Assembly (NCBI GenBank): GCA_947090635.1
Contig: CAMUOM010000004.1
Coordinates: 1 to 45,621 of the forward strand
Direction of reading: 5' to 3'
From: an uncultured Candidatus Saccharibacteria bacterium
GTDB taxonomy: Bacteria > Patescibacteriota > Saccharimonadia > Saccharimonadales > Saccharimonadaceae
DNA: 45,621 nucleotides
The notes below the pieces were generated by a model. That model ran no database searches. It saw only the letters and a program-made list of their open reading frames with translations, and had not been told where the DNA came from. The translations under genes were made by a program, and so were the position numbers. Shown here piece after piece: positions 1 to 7,050 of the stretch (positions are counted from its first letter, which is position 1; every line of letters begins with the position of its first letter).

Positions 1-348
1 TCAGGGGCTTTGGGAGAAGTTTTTAGCTCGCCGATGCTCGGCTCGCCGATGCTCGTATGTACAGATACTTTTTTGCAAATTGGGCAATTCGATAATGAGG
101 ATGAAGCCAAGAACTTGTTAAAATACATTAAAACTAAGTTCTTCCGTGTATTAATTGGCATTAAAAAAACTACTCAACACAACACTCAGGATGTGTTTAC
201 TTTCGTTCCGCTGCAGGACTTCACAGCTAATTCCGACATTGACTGGTCAAAGCCGGTGGCGGATGTTGACCAGCAGCTCTATAAAAAGTATGGTCTCAGC
301 GCCGAAGAGATTGCCTTTATCGAAGAAAAAGTGAAGCCAATGGAGTAA
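1..348 (+). CDS. C-terminal end of a type II restriction-modification protein (Eco57I-like), 5' partial
   Basis: The reading frame is open from the first base, so the true start lies outside the window and the in-frame TTG at base 10 should not be read as a start. The tail carries the sequence style I associate with the C-termini of Eco57I-type restriction-modification proteins: SSPML, TKFFRVLIG, KKTTQHNTQDVF, VPLQDF and a closing LYKKYGLSAEEIAFIEEKVKPM. This part is usually linked to target recognition, so no catalytic motif is expected here. The frame contains a perfect 15-bp tandem duplication giving SPMLGSPML. The gene ends 7 nt before the next ORF, with GGAG in its last codons serving as that gene's ribosome binding site, so the two are probably co-transcribed. 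Family assignment is from recalled sequence style only. Confidence 0.65.
   Translation, partial: SGALGEVFSSPMLGSPMLVCTDTFLQIGQFDNEDEAKNLLKYIKTKFFRVLIGIKKTTQHNTQDVFTFVPLQDFTANSDIDWSKPVADVDQQLYKKYGLSAEEIAFIEEKVKPME
26..55 (+). repeat. Perfect 15-bp tandem duplication
   Basis: The unit GCTCGCCGATGCTCG occurs twice back to back. Because it is 15 bp long the duplication keeps frame and adds five residues to the restriction-modification protein. Confidence 0.9.
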
Positions 349-355
349 CCGCCCA

Positions 356-1276
356 GTGACAGCGCCAGAAGTAGACATCATCGAGAACACCCTGCGTCAG
401 CACGGGGACCTCTTGGAGTTGCTGCTGGTGGACCGCACGCGGACGACGGCGCGCAAGGTGCATCACATTTTGTGGGCAACCGATTCTTACGTGGGGCATT
501 CGCCCAAGAGCGAGATTAGTGTGGCGGATATCACGGGCGTTAACACCTACCTGATTCAGCCGCGTATTGCCAAGAGTAAGGACGAGCAGAAGCGGCGCAG
601 CCAAGATAAGGCGGAGGTGTTTACTCCGCGCGAAATTGTGGCACGCATGAATCAGCTGGTGGACGATAATACCGCCAATTGGCCGGCAGACAAGGACAAC
701 TGGCAGGTTTATGTGGCGGAGCGGCGGCTAGAAATCACCTGTGGTGAGGCGCCGTTTATCGTGGGGCGTTACAACGCCGCTAACGGCAAGAAGGTGCTCA
801 AGCTGGCGGAGCGCGTGGGCTTCCTTGACCGCAAGTTACAGACCGTGAGTAAGTTTGCCCCCGACCGCGCTGCGTGGCTAAAGTGGGCGACTGTGGCGTA
901 TCAGTCTTCTTACGGCTACGAGTGGCAAGGCGACAACCTGCTTCTTGCGCGCGAGAACTTGCTCTATACCTTCGTGGACTACTGGAACGAGCAGTTCCCT
1001 GATGACCCTATCGACTTACTAAGCAAGCTGAAGCCTGAGCACTTGGGTATGTTGAGTGACATTGCCTATATCATCTCGTGGAATATTTTCCAGATGGACG
1101 GAATCAAAAACACGGTGCCGATGACGGGCGAAGTCGAGCCAGAAGAAGAGCCCCCGCTGCTCTCGCTTGCTGCGGGTAAGAAGCTCCCCGCCGGCAAGAG
1201 TGATTCCGCCCCGATTTACGTTAAGATTATGAATTGGCAGACCAAACGCCCGCTGCTGTTTAATAGCTTGAATTAG
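356..1276 (+). CDS. Restriction-modification companion protein (restriction endonuclease subunit M-like)
   Basis: 306 aa with a GTG start, placed by the GGAG inside the end of the preceding gene. Residues around 88-105 read DKAEVFTPREIVARMNQL, which resembles the 'FTP' motif X found near the N-terminus of N6-adenine methyltransferases. The stretches RRLEITCGEAPF, GFLDRKL and YGYEWQGDNLLLARENLL are typical of proteins annotated as restriction endonuclease subunit M next to Eco57I-type genes. I see no SAM-binding motif I and no NPPY, so alone it is unlikely to be an active methylase. It probably works with the upstream protein in cytoplasmic DNA restriction or modification. No obvious terminator follows. 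Confidence 0.6.
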   Translation: MTAPEVDIIENTLRQHGDLLELLLVDRTRTTARKVHHILWATDSYVGHSPKSEISVADITGVNTYLIQPRIAKSKDEQKRRSQDKAEVFTPREIVARMNQLVDDNTANWPADKDNWQVYVAERRLEITCGEAPFIVGRYNAANGKKVLKLAERVGFLDRKLQTVSKFAPDRAAWLKWATVAYQSSYGYEWQGDNLLLARENLLYTFVDYWNEQFPDDPIDLLSKLKPEHLGMLSDIAYIISWNIFQMDGIKNTVPMTGEVEPEEEPPLLSLAAGKKLPAGKSDSAPIYVKIMNWQTKRPLLFNSLN

Positions 1277-1333
1277 CCACCCAGCGCCCTGCCCTAATTT
1301 AGTGGTTAAACATTAGTACAATTAGCGCGGTTA

Positions 1334-1351
1334 TGCTATAATGTTGGTAGT
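1334..1351 (+). promoter_or_regulatory. Extended -10 promoter giving a near-leaderless mRNA
   Basis: TGCTATAAT matches the extended -10 form TGnTATAAT. Its last base is only 9 nt before the ATG, so the transcript probably begins within a few bases of the start codon. There is no Shine-Dalgarno and no good -35. Confidence 0.6.
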
Positions 1352-3214
1352 ATGAACGAGGGTAACAATACGGCAGCTGGTGAAGCCGACTTGCAGCGAG
1401 CGTTCGACGAACTGCTCCTGACGGCGCGCGACTACACCAAGGGCTTGCGTGATCAGGTGCGGTTTATTGACAGCGACCAGATGGTATCACTCTACGCCCG
1501 CCATGCTAAGACAGAGAAATATTTCACGGCACTGCGCTTTATGCGGGGCAGTCGGCCGTATGGCGACGGCCAATCAGTCTATTTGACGCTAGAGTATGGT
1601 AAGGTAATGTATCACATTGCCATTTGGCATAATGGCAAGTGTGCTCAGTACCTCAAGTACACTAATAGTAAGCGCTGCTTGCAGGTGATATTTGATAAGC
1701 TGGCGCAAGCGTTGGCAGTTGATTATGAAGCTGCCCTCCACGCCGCCGCGGACGGTAAGCTCGACGAGTCAGCGGTGTTAAAGCGCAAGCTGGCGATTTT
1801 GGGTAAGATATCGAAAGAATTTTCGGGCGTGGCCATTCGCCGTGACTTAACTCCGGCAACCGTGAGTGACCGCAAAGAAGGTTGCGAGTACATTAGCGCC
1901 ACTGTGCGCGATTATGCCGAGCAGATGGGTTATCCTGTGGACGGCGAGCAAGCCAGCCTCTACCCTCACCTGCCAAAAACCGCTAAGTTGGGCAACAACG
2001 GCGTTTACCTCTATTCGCCAGCGCCGCGTCAGTATTGTTTAGAGACGCGCAAAGGCGGCGCAGTCATTCACCAGACGACTGCAAGCGACCTCAATCTTTT
2101 ACTCTGCAACGTGTTTTATGGCGTGGCGAAGCAAATTGCCACCGATTACCAAGCCAAGCATCGCGTGAAATACGAAGACAGCCGGCGTGCCATCAACGCC
2201 AAGTTGGTAGAGCTAATGGACCGCATCTCGCCGCTGTTTAGCGCCTATGCCACCGGTCGGGTGGACGAAAACACCAGCGAAACCCCGTACGACGATGCTC
2301 ATTTTGCCGAGCTTGATATTGTTGACGCTATTCGTCAGCACGTTAAGGACTTGCCTGCCGTGCACATGAATGGCAACCTTTTGACTGCGCGTGACGCCAA
2401 GGGCAACTTTAAGCCTTTTGTGTACTTTTGCAGCCGTGGCGCCAGTGGTAGTTACGTTATGGTCGTGACCAACCAAGATGACGGTTTGGTGCATTATAAC
2501 CTTGCCCACAAGAAGGGTGATCAGCTAGAGGCTGTGATGGAGTGTACCGACGCCGACGAAATGATTTACGCCATCTTTGACCAGCTGGGGACAGACCATC
2601 CAGAGCTGAAAGACGATGCTTACGCCAAGCTGATGCAGGACCTCGACCAGAACAAGGCCGTGGAGTCGGAGCGCCTAATGTCGGGCGCCGACGCCGCCGA
2701 GCAGATAGACGCCGAGCAGCTAGATGAAGATGTTCCGGTAGAACCGGTGGTTGAGACCGAGGCGCGCAAACTGTCGTTCTCGCAAAAGAAGCAGTTTGGC
2801 TTGGAGGTACGCCAGGAACAGGCTGGGCTGGTGTCGTTGGCAGTAGAAGCCATTGTGGACAACAAATCCATCACTGACGCCTACGTTTACATCTTGACTG
2901 AAGGCAACCGCGTGTCTTACAACGCCTTTTACATCAACTCTGACGGCAAGGTCGTCACGCTGACCGAGGCTCAGCCAGACAAGGCGGTGCGCGTGCGCCT
3001 ATTGAAGTTCGGTGCTTCAGACAGCAAGCAGCTGCGCGCCGTTTATGTGCGCTATGGCCAGCCAGTGCCGACCGAGACCATGATTCACTTCGTGCGTGCT
3101 ACGGGCAAGTTCGACTTTGTCTGCAACTTCAAGCCAGTCGTTGATGAGGCTGCCGGTCGCACTGCCGCCACGTCATTCGCTGCTTGGCGCCGCAATATTG
3201 CCGTGCACTATTAA
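1352..3214 (+). CDS. 620-aa repeat-module protein of unknown function; C-terminus possibly YezG/DUF600-like
   Basis: I do not recognise the full-length protein. It has no signal peptide or membrane segment. Three internal stretches look like diverged copies of one module, each running from a strand-rich segment into a helix: one ending QVIFDKLAQALAVDY near residues 107-122, one ending NVFYGVAKQIATDY near 253-266, and one ending MIYAIFDQLGTDH near 402-415. A charged, acidic linker (about 425-470) leads to a different C-terminal part with AYVYILTEGNRVSYNAFYI and then VRYGQPVPTETMIHF and ATGKFDF. That last part loosely resembles the YezG/DUF600 immunity fold, where a bulky residue-rich strand is followed by TGKF. 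Several immunity-like modules in one polypeptide would fit a polyimmunity protein, but this is inference. It is read from an isolated promoter and closed by a strong terminator. Confidence 0.55.
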   Translation: MNEGNNTAAGEADLQRAFDELLLTARDYTKGLRDQVRFIDSDQMVSLYARHAKTEKYFTALRFMRGSRPYGDGQSVYLTLEYGKVMYHIAIWHNGKCAQYLKYTNSKRCLQVIFDKLAQALAVDYEAALHAAADGKLDESAVLKRKLAILGKISKEFSGVAIRRDLTPATVSDRKEGCEYISATVRDYAEQMGYPVDGEQASLYPHLPKTAKLGNNGVYLYSPAPRQYCLETRKGGAVIHQTTASDLNLLLCNVFYGVAKQIATDYQAKHRVKYEDSRRAINAKLVELMDRISPLFSAYATGRVDENTSETPYDDAHFAELDIVDAIRQHVKDLPAVHMNGNLLTARDAKGNFKPFVYFCSRGASGSYVMVVTNQDDGLVHYNLAHKKGDQLEAVMECTDADEMIYAIFDQLGTDHPELKDDAYAKLMQDLDQNKAVESERLMSGADAAEQIDAEQLDEDVPVEPVVETEARKLSFSQKKQFGLEVRQEQAGLVSLAVEAIVDNKSITDAYVYILTEGNRVSYNAFYINSDGKVVTLTEAQPDKAVRVRLLKFGASDSKQLRAVYVRYGQPVPTETMIHFVRATGKFDFVCNFKPVVDEAAGRTAATSFAAWRRNIAVHY

Positions 3215-3236
3215 TTTAGTCAATTAAATTAAACAA

Positions 3237-3260
3237 GGCGAGCCCGCGGGTTCGCCTTTT
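3237..3260 (+). terminator. Intrinsic terminator of the 620-aa gene
   Basis: GGCGA-CCCGCGGG-TCGCC hairpin followed by TTTT, 22 nt after the stop codon. Confidence 0.8.
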
Positions 3261-3284
3261 ATAGTGGTGACGTTAAATTATCAT

Positions 3285-3310
3285 AAAAAAGTGGGCCCTA
3301 GTGGACCCAC
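3285..3310 (-). terminator. Intrinsic terminator of the 44-aa membrane protein gene
   Basis: On the minus strand GTGGGTCC and GGGCCCAC pair around a short loop and are followed by six T. It lies 20 nt beyond the stop codon of the small minus-strand gene and supports that ORF as real. Confidence 0.75.
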
Positions 3311-3329
3311 ATGTGAACAGGAATTAAAT

Positions 3330-3464
3330 TTACTTGGTTATCAGCTCCTTTTCACCAGCACTGAGGCGTTCGCGAATGAGCTCTGCGCCCAAAAACATAG
3401 CGTTAATTATTACTACCATTATTGCGATAGTGATGATGAAGGTGATTGCACTAACTACTGCCAT
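3330..3464 (-). CDS. Small single-span membrane protein, 44 aa
   Basis: The protein starts MAVVSAITFIITIAIMVVII, one hydrophobic helix of about 20 residues, followed by NAMFLGAELIRERL and a charged tail ending ELITK. It is most likely a type I or III single-pass inner-membrane protein with its charged end in the cytoplasm; no family is recognised. The start was chosen because AAGGGAG lies 10 nt upstream; a start two codons earlier would leave only about 4 nt of spacing. Independent support comes from a good minus-strand promoter, a leader with the GTACATT octamer seen in the paralogue array, and a terminator. The + strand ORF covering the same DNA is a shadow. Confidence 0.7.
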   Translation of the reverse strand: MAVVSAITFIITIAIMVVIINAMFLGAELIRERLSAGEKELITK

Positions 3465-3545
3465 AATCATCAACTCCCTTGAATGTACAATTGACGGGTC
3501 TCGCCAATAAATAAATATTATACCACACCGCCCCGCCATTGACAA
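3465..3545 (-). promoter_or_regulatory. Promoter and GTACATT leader of the 44-aa membrane protein gene
   Basis: Minus-strand TTGTCA (3540-3545), 17-bp spacer, TATAAT (3517-3522). The leader folds TTGGCG-AGACC-CGTCAA (one G-U), then carries GTACATTC and AAGGGAG. The -35 overlaps the -35 of the divergent gene P1. Confidence 0.7.
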
Positions 3546-3622
3546 AACAGGGGTATTATTGTATAATGTAAGCATCTACGAGCTAGCAAAGCGCTAGCCA
3601 GAAGTACCTTAAGGAGTCAAAA
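3539..3622 (+). promoter_or_regulatory. P1 promoter and leader
   Basis: TTGACA, 17-bp spacer, TATAAT (3562-3567). H1 is GCTAGC-AAAGC-GCTAGC (3582-3598). The octamer GTACCTTA follows and lies upstream of the AGGAG ribosome binding site. Confidence 0.8.
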
Positions 3623-4102
3623 ATGGTTACAACAAACTATACAAGCATCCGTTCTCTAAGTGAAGACGAAGCCGCCACGATTGGCAAAAAGCTACTCAAG
3701 CGCTTCCCGCCTTACAAGTCGGACAAGTTTGGCCGTGCCCAAGGCGTTGACCGCTACACTGCCTCGGTGTACTACAATGACGGCGTCACCACTGGTGACA
3801 AAGACAAGGACGCGATGGCGGTTGTGCTGATTGTTGATTGGCATAGTGCCTCGTGCGTGCGTGTGCGTAAAGACGGCGCGGCATTAAGCTACGTGATGTT
3901 GCCGATGGGCCGCATTTGGTTGCCGCGTGGCGACTGGAATGCGATTCGCCAAGGCGTGGTGAAGTTCATGGACAGTGAGCGGCCGGATTGGCGCAAAGAA
4001 CAGCGTTCGGGCGAGATTAGCATCTTGCCGTGCGCCGTGCTCGGCAAAACTAAAGTCGATAGCGAGTTCGAGTTTGCTTGGCCTCTGCCATTTGATGATT
4101 AA
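3623..4102 (+). CDS. Array paralogue P1, single module, function unknown
   Basis: 159 aa, soluble, without signal peptide or membrane span. It shows the module in its simplest form: helix at about 14-28, DRY at 43-45, hydrophobic strand VVLIVDW at 67-73 (the place of the family's YDR), LSYVMLP at 88-94, a helix ending PDWRKEQ at 121-127, then ISILP at 132-136 and a short closing strand. The ATG follows AGGAG by 7 nt. It is the first of 23 tandem copies, monocistronic, and transcribed divergently from the small membrane protein gene. The function is not recognisable; conserved aromatic and Pro-x-Trp positions suggest a folded domain under selection rather than a decaying copy. Confidence 0.8.
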   Translation: MVTTNYTSIRSLSEDEAATIGKKLLKRFPPYKSDKFGRAQGVDRYTASVYYNDGVTTGDKDKDAMAVVLIVDWHSASCVRVRKDGAALSYVMLPMGRIWLPRGDWNAIRQGVVKFMDSERPDWRKEQRSGEISILPCAVLGKTKVDSEFEFAWPLPFDD

Positions 4103-4108
4103 CCCCCT

Positions 4109-4132
4109 GCCCGCCACGCGCGGGCTTTTATT
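4109..4132 (+). terminator. P1 terminator
   Basis: GCCCGC-CACGC-GCGGGC hairpin and TTTTATT. The end of its T tract is shared with the -35 of P2. Confidence 0.85.
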
Positions 4133-4209
4133 GACAACCCTATTGTTTGGTGCTATTATTTAGCCACTACTAGGAAAGTCCTAGTTTGTACATTATTGAA
4201 GGAGTAAAC
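4131..4209 (+). promoter_or_regulatory. P2 promoter and leader
   Basis: TTGACA, 17-bp spacer, TATTAT (4154-4159). H1 is a perfect 7-bp stem ACTAGGA-AAG-TCCTAGT (4169-4185). GTACATTA (4188-4195) precedes AAGGAG. Confidence 0.85.
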
Positions 4210-4620
4210 ATGTCCGAAGTCAATAAAAGGCATCTATTGCGTCACCGTCACAATGAACCAAAGTACACCGGTGACCGTTACCGTGCACAGCTTTATGACA
4301 ATGCAATTGACCCGAGCGATGACCGCTCGACCGTAATGCTACTTGCCATATTTGACGTAACAGGGGCGACTGAGGCGCTTTGTTTGGGCTCAAATACTAA
4401 GAAGCGCTGCGTGAGTGCGGTGAGCCGCACGTGGATTGCGCCGGAATGCGTGGCGAATAATTCGTGTTGTGCGGAATTTAAGGCCAAGAAGGCGCTCGAT
4501 ATGATAAATCCAAATTGGAGGGCTTACCAAGAAAGTGGCGATATTAAGGTTAGTCGTGCTGACTGCCAGACTGATAAGCCAATTAAATGGGATGCACCAC
4601 TTCACCTTCCAGTTGACTAA
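4210..4620 (+). CDS. Array paralogue P2, single module, function unknown
   Basis: 136 aa, the shortest member. The ATG at the chosen position lies 5 nt after AAGGAG; an in-frame TTG 24 nt upstream falls inside the leader octamer and is not a start. Hallmarks: GDRY at 21-24, LLAIFDV at 44-50 (DR replaced by DV), a weakened YELMP strand around 68-77, and NPNWRAYQ at 100-107. It is cysteine-rich for its size (CLG, CVS, EC, CC, DC). Soluble, no known domain. It is separated from the next paralogue by the inserted surface-protein gene. Confidence 0.8.
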   Translation: MSEVNKRHLLRHRHNEPKYTGDRYRAQLYDNAIDPSDDRSTVMLLAIFDVTGATEALCLGSNTKKRCVSAVSRTWIAPECVANNSCCAEFKAKKALDMINPNWRAYQESGDIKVSRADCQTDKPIKWDAPLHLPVD

Positions 4621-4631
4621 TTAACTCCTAT

Positions 4632-4665
4632 CCCCCACTGCTTTGGCCGTGGGGGCTTTATTTTT
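4632..4665 (+). terminator. P2 terminator
   Basis: CCCCCAC and GTGGGGG pair around a 10-nt loop, followed by CTTTATTTTT. Confidence 0.85.
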
Positions 4666-4710
4666 GGAGGCGGGCTGTTTTTGCCCCGCTGCGCGCCGAC
4701 TCTCTCTGTT

Positions 4711-4736
4711 CCCGCCCCGTTTGGCCTTGGGGCGGA
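4711..4736. other. GC-rich hairpin between P2 and the surface-protein gene
   Basis: CCGCCCC and GGGGCGG can pair around GTTTGGCCTT. No T tract follows on either strand, so it is not an obvious terminator. It lies just upstream of the surface-protein promoter; role unknown. Confidence 0.45.
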
Positions 4737-4739
4737 AAT

Positions 4740-4822
4740 TTGGTGGTTTATCCCGCTTGTGGTATAATACAGGTATCTAGCCGGTGGTGGCATAGATAAA
4801 AATAAGTAGAGGAATAAACAAC
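4740..4822 (+). promoter_or_regulatory. Promoter and leader of the surface-protein gene
   Basis: TTGGTG, 17-bp spacer, TATAAT (4763-4768) preceded by TGG (extended -10). A 5' hairpin, TATCTA-GCC/GGC-TAGATA with one bulged A, begins 6 nt after the -10. It lacks the GTACMTTA octamer. GAGGAAT is the ribosome binding site. Confidence 0.7.
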
Positions 4823-6919
4823 ATGAGACAATATAAACAGCTTAACGCCAAAACCCTGTGGGGGGGGGTAATTCTTTGGCCTTTACTTTCACTTGCAGTA
4901 ACCCCGTTGGTACTAGCTACACCAGCCCACGCTGCTGACGACAATAACAACGATAATCATGTAGAAATTACCGTGGCGGACACTACTCAGTTTGAGCGCC
5001 AAGGCCAGCTATTCAAGGCTACGGCTAATGTCACCGTCAAGGCAACTAAGCCCTATGGTTTTAACTTAACTTTACAAGCACGCAACTCTGACCTAACCAA
5101 CACTTCCGACCCAACCACCAAAATTGCCAGCACTTCAGCCACCACGCCAACGGCGCTAAACTCCGACCAATGGGGCTACTCCTTAAACTCTAAAGCCACT
5201 ATCTTTAGTCGTGTGCCAAATCTTACTCAGCCCGCTGCCGTTCTAGCCGACGTCACCAAGGCTAAGCCCGCTGGCTGCCAAAACGTTAAGCAGTGCACCA
5301 AGCATGTAATCTACGCTGCCAACATCGATACTCGCTTTCTTACCCCAGGTGAGTACAGTACCGAGGTGGTTTATACGGCAACGGCGAAGCCGAAACCGGC
5401 ATTCGTCAACTGGGACCAGCGTATCGCCAAAGTCGACCCATCTGAGGTGTGTCGCTCGGGCGACAACAGTAGCTCTTGCTTGGTTGACCTCGACAAGAAC
5501 ATGATACCAGTCAAGTACACCGGTAGCACCACCAACGCTCAGTGGACCAGCATCTCCAATCCAGAAGACGAAGACGCTAAGGGTAATTGGTATGATTATG
5601 GCAAGAAGCAATGGGCAAACGCCGTGACTGTCAAAAAGGATACCCTCGCTAAATATCAAGGCAAAGATAGTGTGGTTGACCAAGCTGATATTCTCGGCTA
5701 CTGGGTCTATATCCCACGTTACACATATGAGGTGATGCGTCGCGATGGTACGGATAAACCGGTTAAAGAACAGAATTTTGATATTAAATTTGAAAACACT
5801 AAGACTCCAAAGAAGCGCCCACTGGCCTGCAAGACTGGTAACGGCAAGGACTACCGCACCGAGTGTGGTGTTAGCCGCGAACTACCTTTGACAGGTGGTG
5901 AAGTCTCTACGTGGACTACCCATCCTGCCTTTAGCTTTGGCAAGAAAGAGCTGAACGGCATATGGTTTGGTAAGTTTGAGACAACGGGCACTGCTAAACA
6001 GCCAACTGTGTTACCAAATGAAGCCCATATATCTGGTTATTATCTCGATTATAGTAATGATGATAGTTATTATAGCAATGAATATGATAATCTTGGCGCT
6101 TTCTACTCAATGGCTAAGTCTTTTGGTGTTGATGACCCGCAAAATGTCGGCGGAAACAATGTCAGCTCTCCGCAAAATAGCCATCATCTAGCTAAGCTCA
6201 GTTCTCATATGGTAAATAACAATGACTGGGGTGCTGCCACTTACTTAAGTGCCAGTAAGTACGGCGCTGGCTACAATGGTGTCCAAATCAATGCTAATGG
6301 TACAAGACATAACAATATTAGTTCTGGTACTACTGGCTGCGGTCCGCACGCCAACGGTGATACTAGTGGCTATGGTGATGCTTACGAACTTGAGGGGCAT
6401 GTGAGACCAAATCACACTGATGAAATTGGTGGTGTGTTAGGCACCCAGAGTGCTTGTTATTCTGGCGACATACAGCGCGCCTACAATGGTACTCTCGGGC
6501 AATTAGCCAGTACTACTAATAACCCAACCGGCATCTATGATATGGCTGGAGGCGGCTGGGAATTTGCTGCTGCTAGTTATACTAGTGACCTAAATAATTC
6601 TAGTGCCGATGACGAATATTTTAGTAAATCTGCTCATCCGCCATATGTTAACAATTATAATTTTACTGAACCGAACGATTGTACTTTTGATACTTGTGGC
6701 GGTCAAGCTCTCTACGAAACTAACAATGGCCATAGTGATAGTGGAACTCAGTGGAATGGTAATTACTCCTATTTTGTATGCTCGTCCTTTAATTGGTTTA
6801 GACGTGGTGGGTACTACGGCTATGGATTGCGAGCAGGATTGTTTTACGCTAATAATACTACTTATATTGGCGAAGCCGGCGCTTTCCGTGTCGCTCTTGC
6901 GCCAGCGCCGCACGACTAG
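4823..6919 (+). CDS. Exported surface protein with FGE-sulfatase/C-type-lectin-like C-terminus, probably phase-variable
   Basis: 698 aa. Residues 1-37 form a Sec signal peptide ending AHA, with cleavage before ADD. Residues about 45-200 look like a strand-rich adhesive domain. The middle has GYWVYIPRYTYEV, HPAFSFGKKELNGIWFGKFE and NDWGAATYLSASKYG. The end has GIYDMAGGGWEF and RRGGYYGYGLRAGLF...GAFRVAL. These match the plan of FGE-sulfatase-like (SUMF1-like) domains with a C-type lectin fold that occur at the ends of many exported bacterial proteins. I see no anchor motif at the C-terminus. Codons 13-16 contain nine consecutive G, so slipped-strand mispairing would switch the gene off. The Asn/Tyr/Asp-rich, AT-rich 3' part differs from its neighbours. 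It interrupts the paralogue array and lacks the array octamer, so it may be a later insertion. Confidence 0.75.
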   Translation: MRQYKQLNAKTLWGGVILWPLLSLAVTPLVLATPAHAADDNNNDNHVEITVADTTQFERQGQLFKATANVTVKATKPYGFNLTLQARNSDLTNTSDPTTKIASTSATTPTALNSDQWGYSLNSKATIFSRVPNLTQPAAVLADVTKAKPAGCQNVKQCTKHVIYAANIDTRFLTPGEYSTEVVYTATAKPKPAFVNWDQRIAKVDPSEVCRSGDNSSSCLVDLDKNMIPVKYTGSTTNAQWTSISNPEDEDAKGNWYDYGKKQWANAVTVKKDTLAKYQGKDSVVDQADILGYWVYIPRYTYEVMRRDGTDKPVKEQNFDIKFENTKTPKKRPLACKTGNGKDYRTECGVSRELPLTGGEVSTWTTHPAFSFGKKELNGIWFGKFETTGTAKQPTVLPNEAHISGYYLDYSNDDSYYSNEYDNLGAFYSMAKSFGVDDPQNVGGNNVSSPQNSHHLAKLSSHMVNNNDWGAATYLSASKYGAGYNGVQINANGTRHNNISSGTTGCGPHANGDTSGYGDAYELEGHVRPNHTDEIGGVLGTQSACYSGDIQRAYNGTLGQLASTTNNPTGIYDMAGGGWEFAAASYTSDLNNSSADDEYFSKSAHPPYVNNYNFTEPNDCTFDTCGGQALYETNNGHSDSGTQWNGNYSYFVCSSFNWFRRGGYYGYGLRAGLFYANNTTYIGEAGAFRVALAPAPHD
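4860..4868 (+). repeat. G9 homopolymer in signal-peptide codons
   Basis: Nine G spell TGG GGG GGG G(TA). With eight G the next codon becomes TAA at once; with ten the frame ends at a TGA about 25 codons later. A contingency (phase-variation) tract is the natural reading, unless it is an assembly error. Confidence 0.75.
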
Positions 6920-6982
6920 CCTGCTCTGATAGGCGCCTACTGGCGTCAGCGAGATAGCACGCCCCCTCTACCTCTTGCCGTC
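6920..6982 (+). other. Spacer after the surface-protein gene without a clear terminator
   Basis: GGCGCC-TACT-GGCGTC can form a 6-bp hairpin about 12 nt after the stop, but no T tract follows. Read-through into P3 is possible. Confidence 0.4.
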
Positions 6983-7050
6983 TTGACCGCGATGGAGTAT
7001 TATGGTGTAATCAGCCCGTGAGGGGTCGTACATTACTAAAGGATGAAACA
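6983..7050 (+). promoter_or_regulatory. P3 promoter and leader
   Basis: TTGACC, 17-bp spacer, TGTAAT (7006-7011). The leader has a small CCC-GTGA-GGG stem with a GNRA-type loop, then GTACATTA upstream of AAAGGAT. Confidence 0.7.

Noticed and set aside
3264..3482. Plus-strand ORF of 72 codons opposite the small membrane gene
   Set aside because: It has no ribosome binding site or family-like composition and overlaps a minus-strand gene with a full set of signals.
6603..6919. Diversity-generating retroelement target (variable C-type lectin end of the surface protein)
   Set aside because: The C-terminal fold would suit, but no reverse transcriptase, template repeat or accessory gene is visible in the window, and no second copy of the putative variable region was found by eye.
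6590..6929. Long ORFs in other frames within the surface-protein 3' end
   Set aside because: They are shadows of the AT-rich, repetitive Asn/Tyr/Asp codons and lack start signals.
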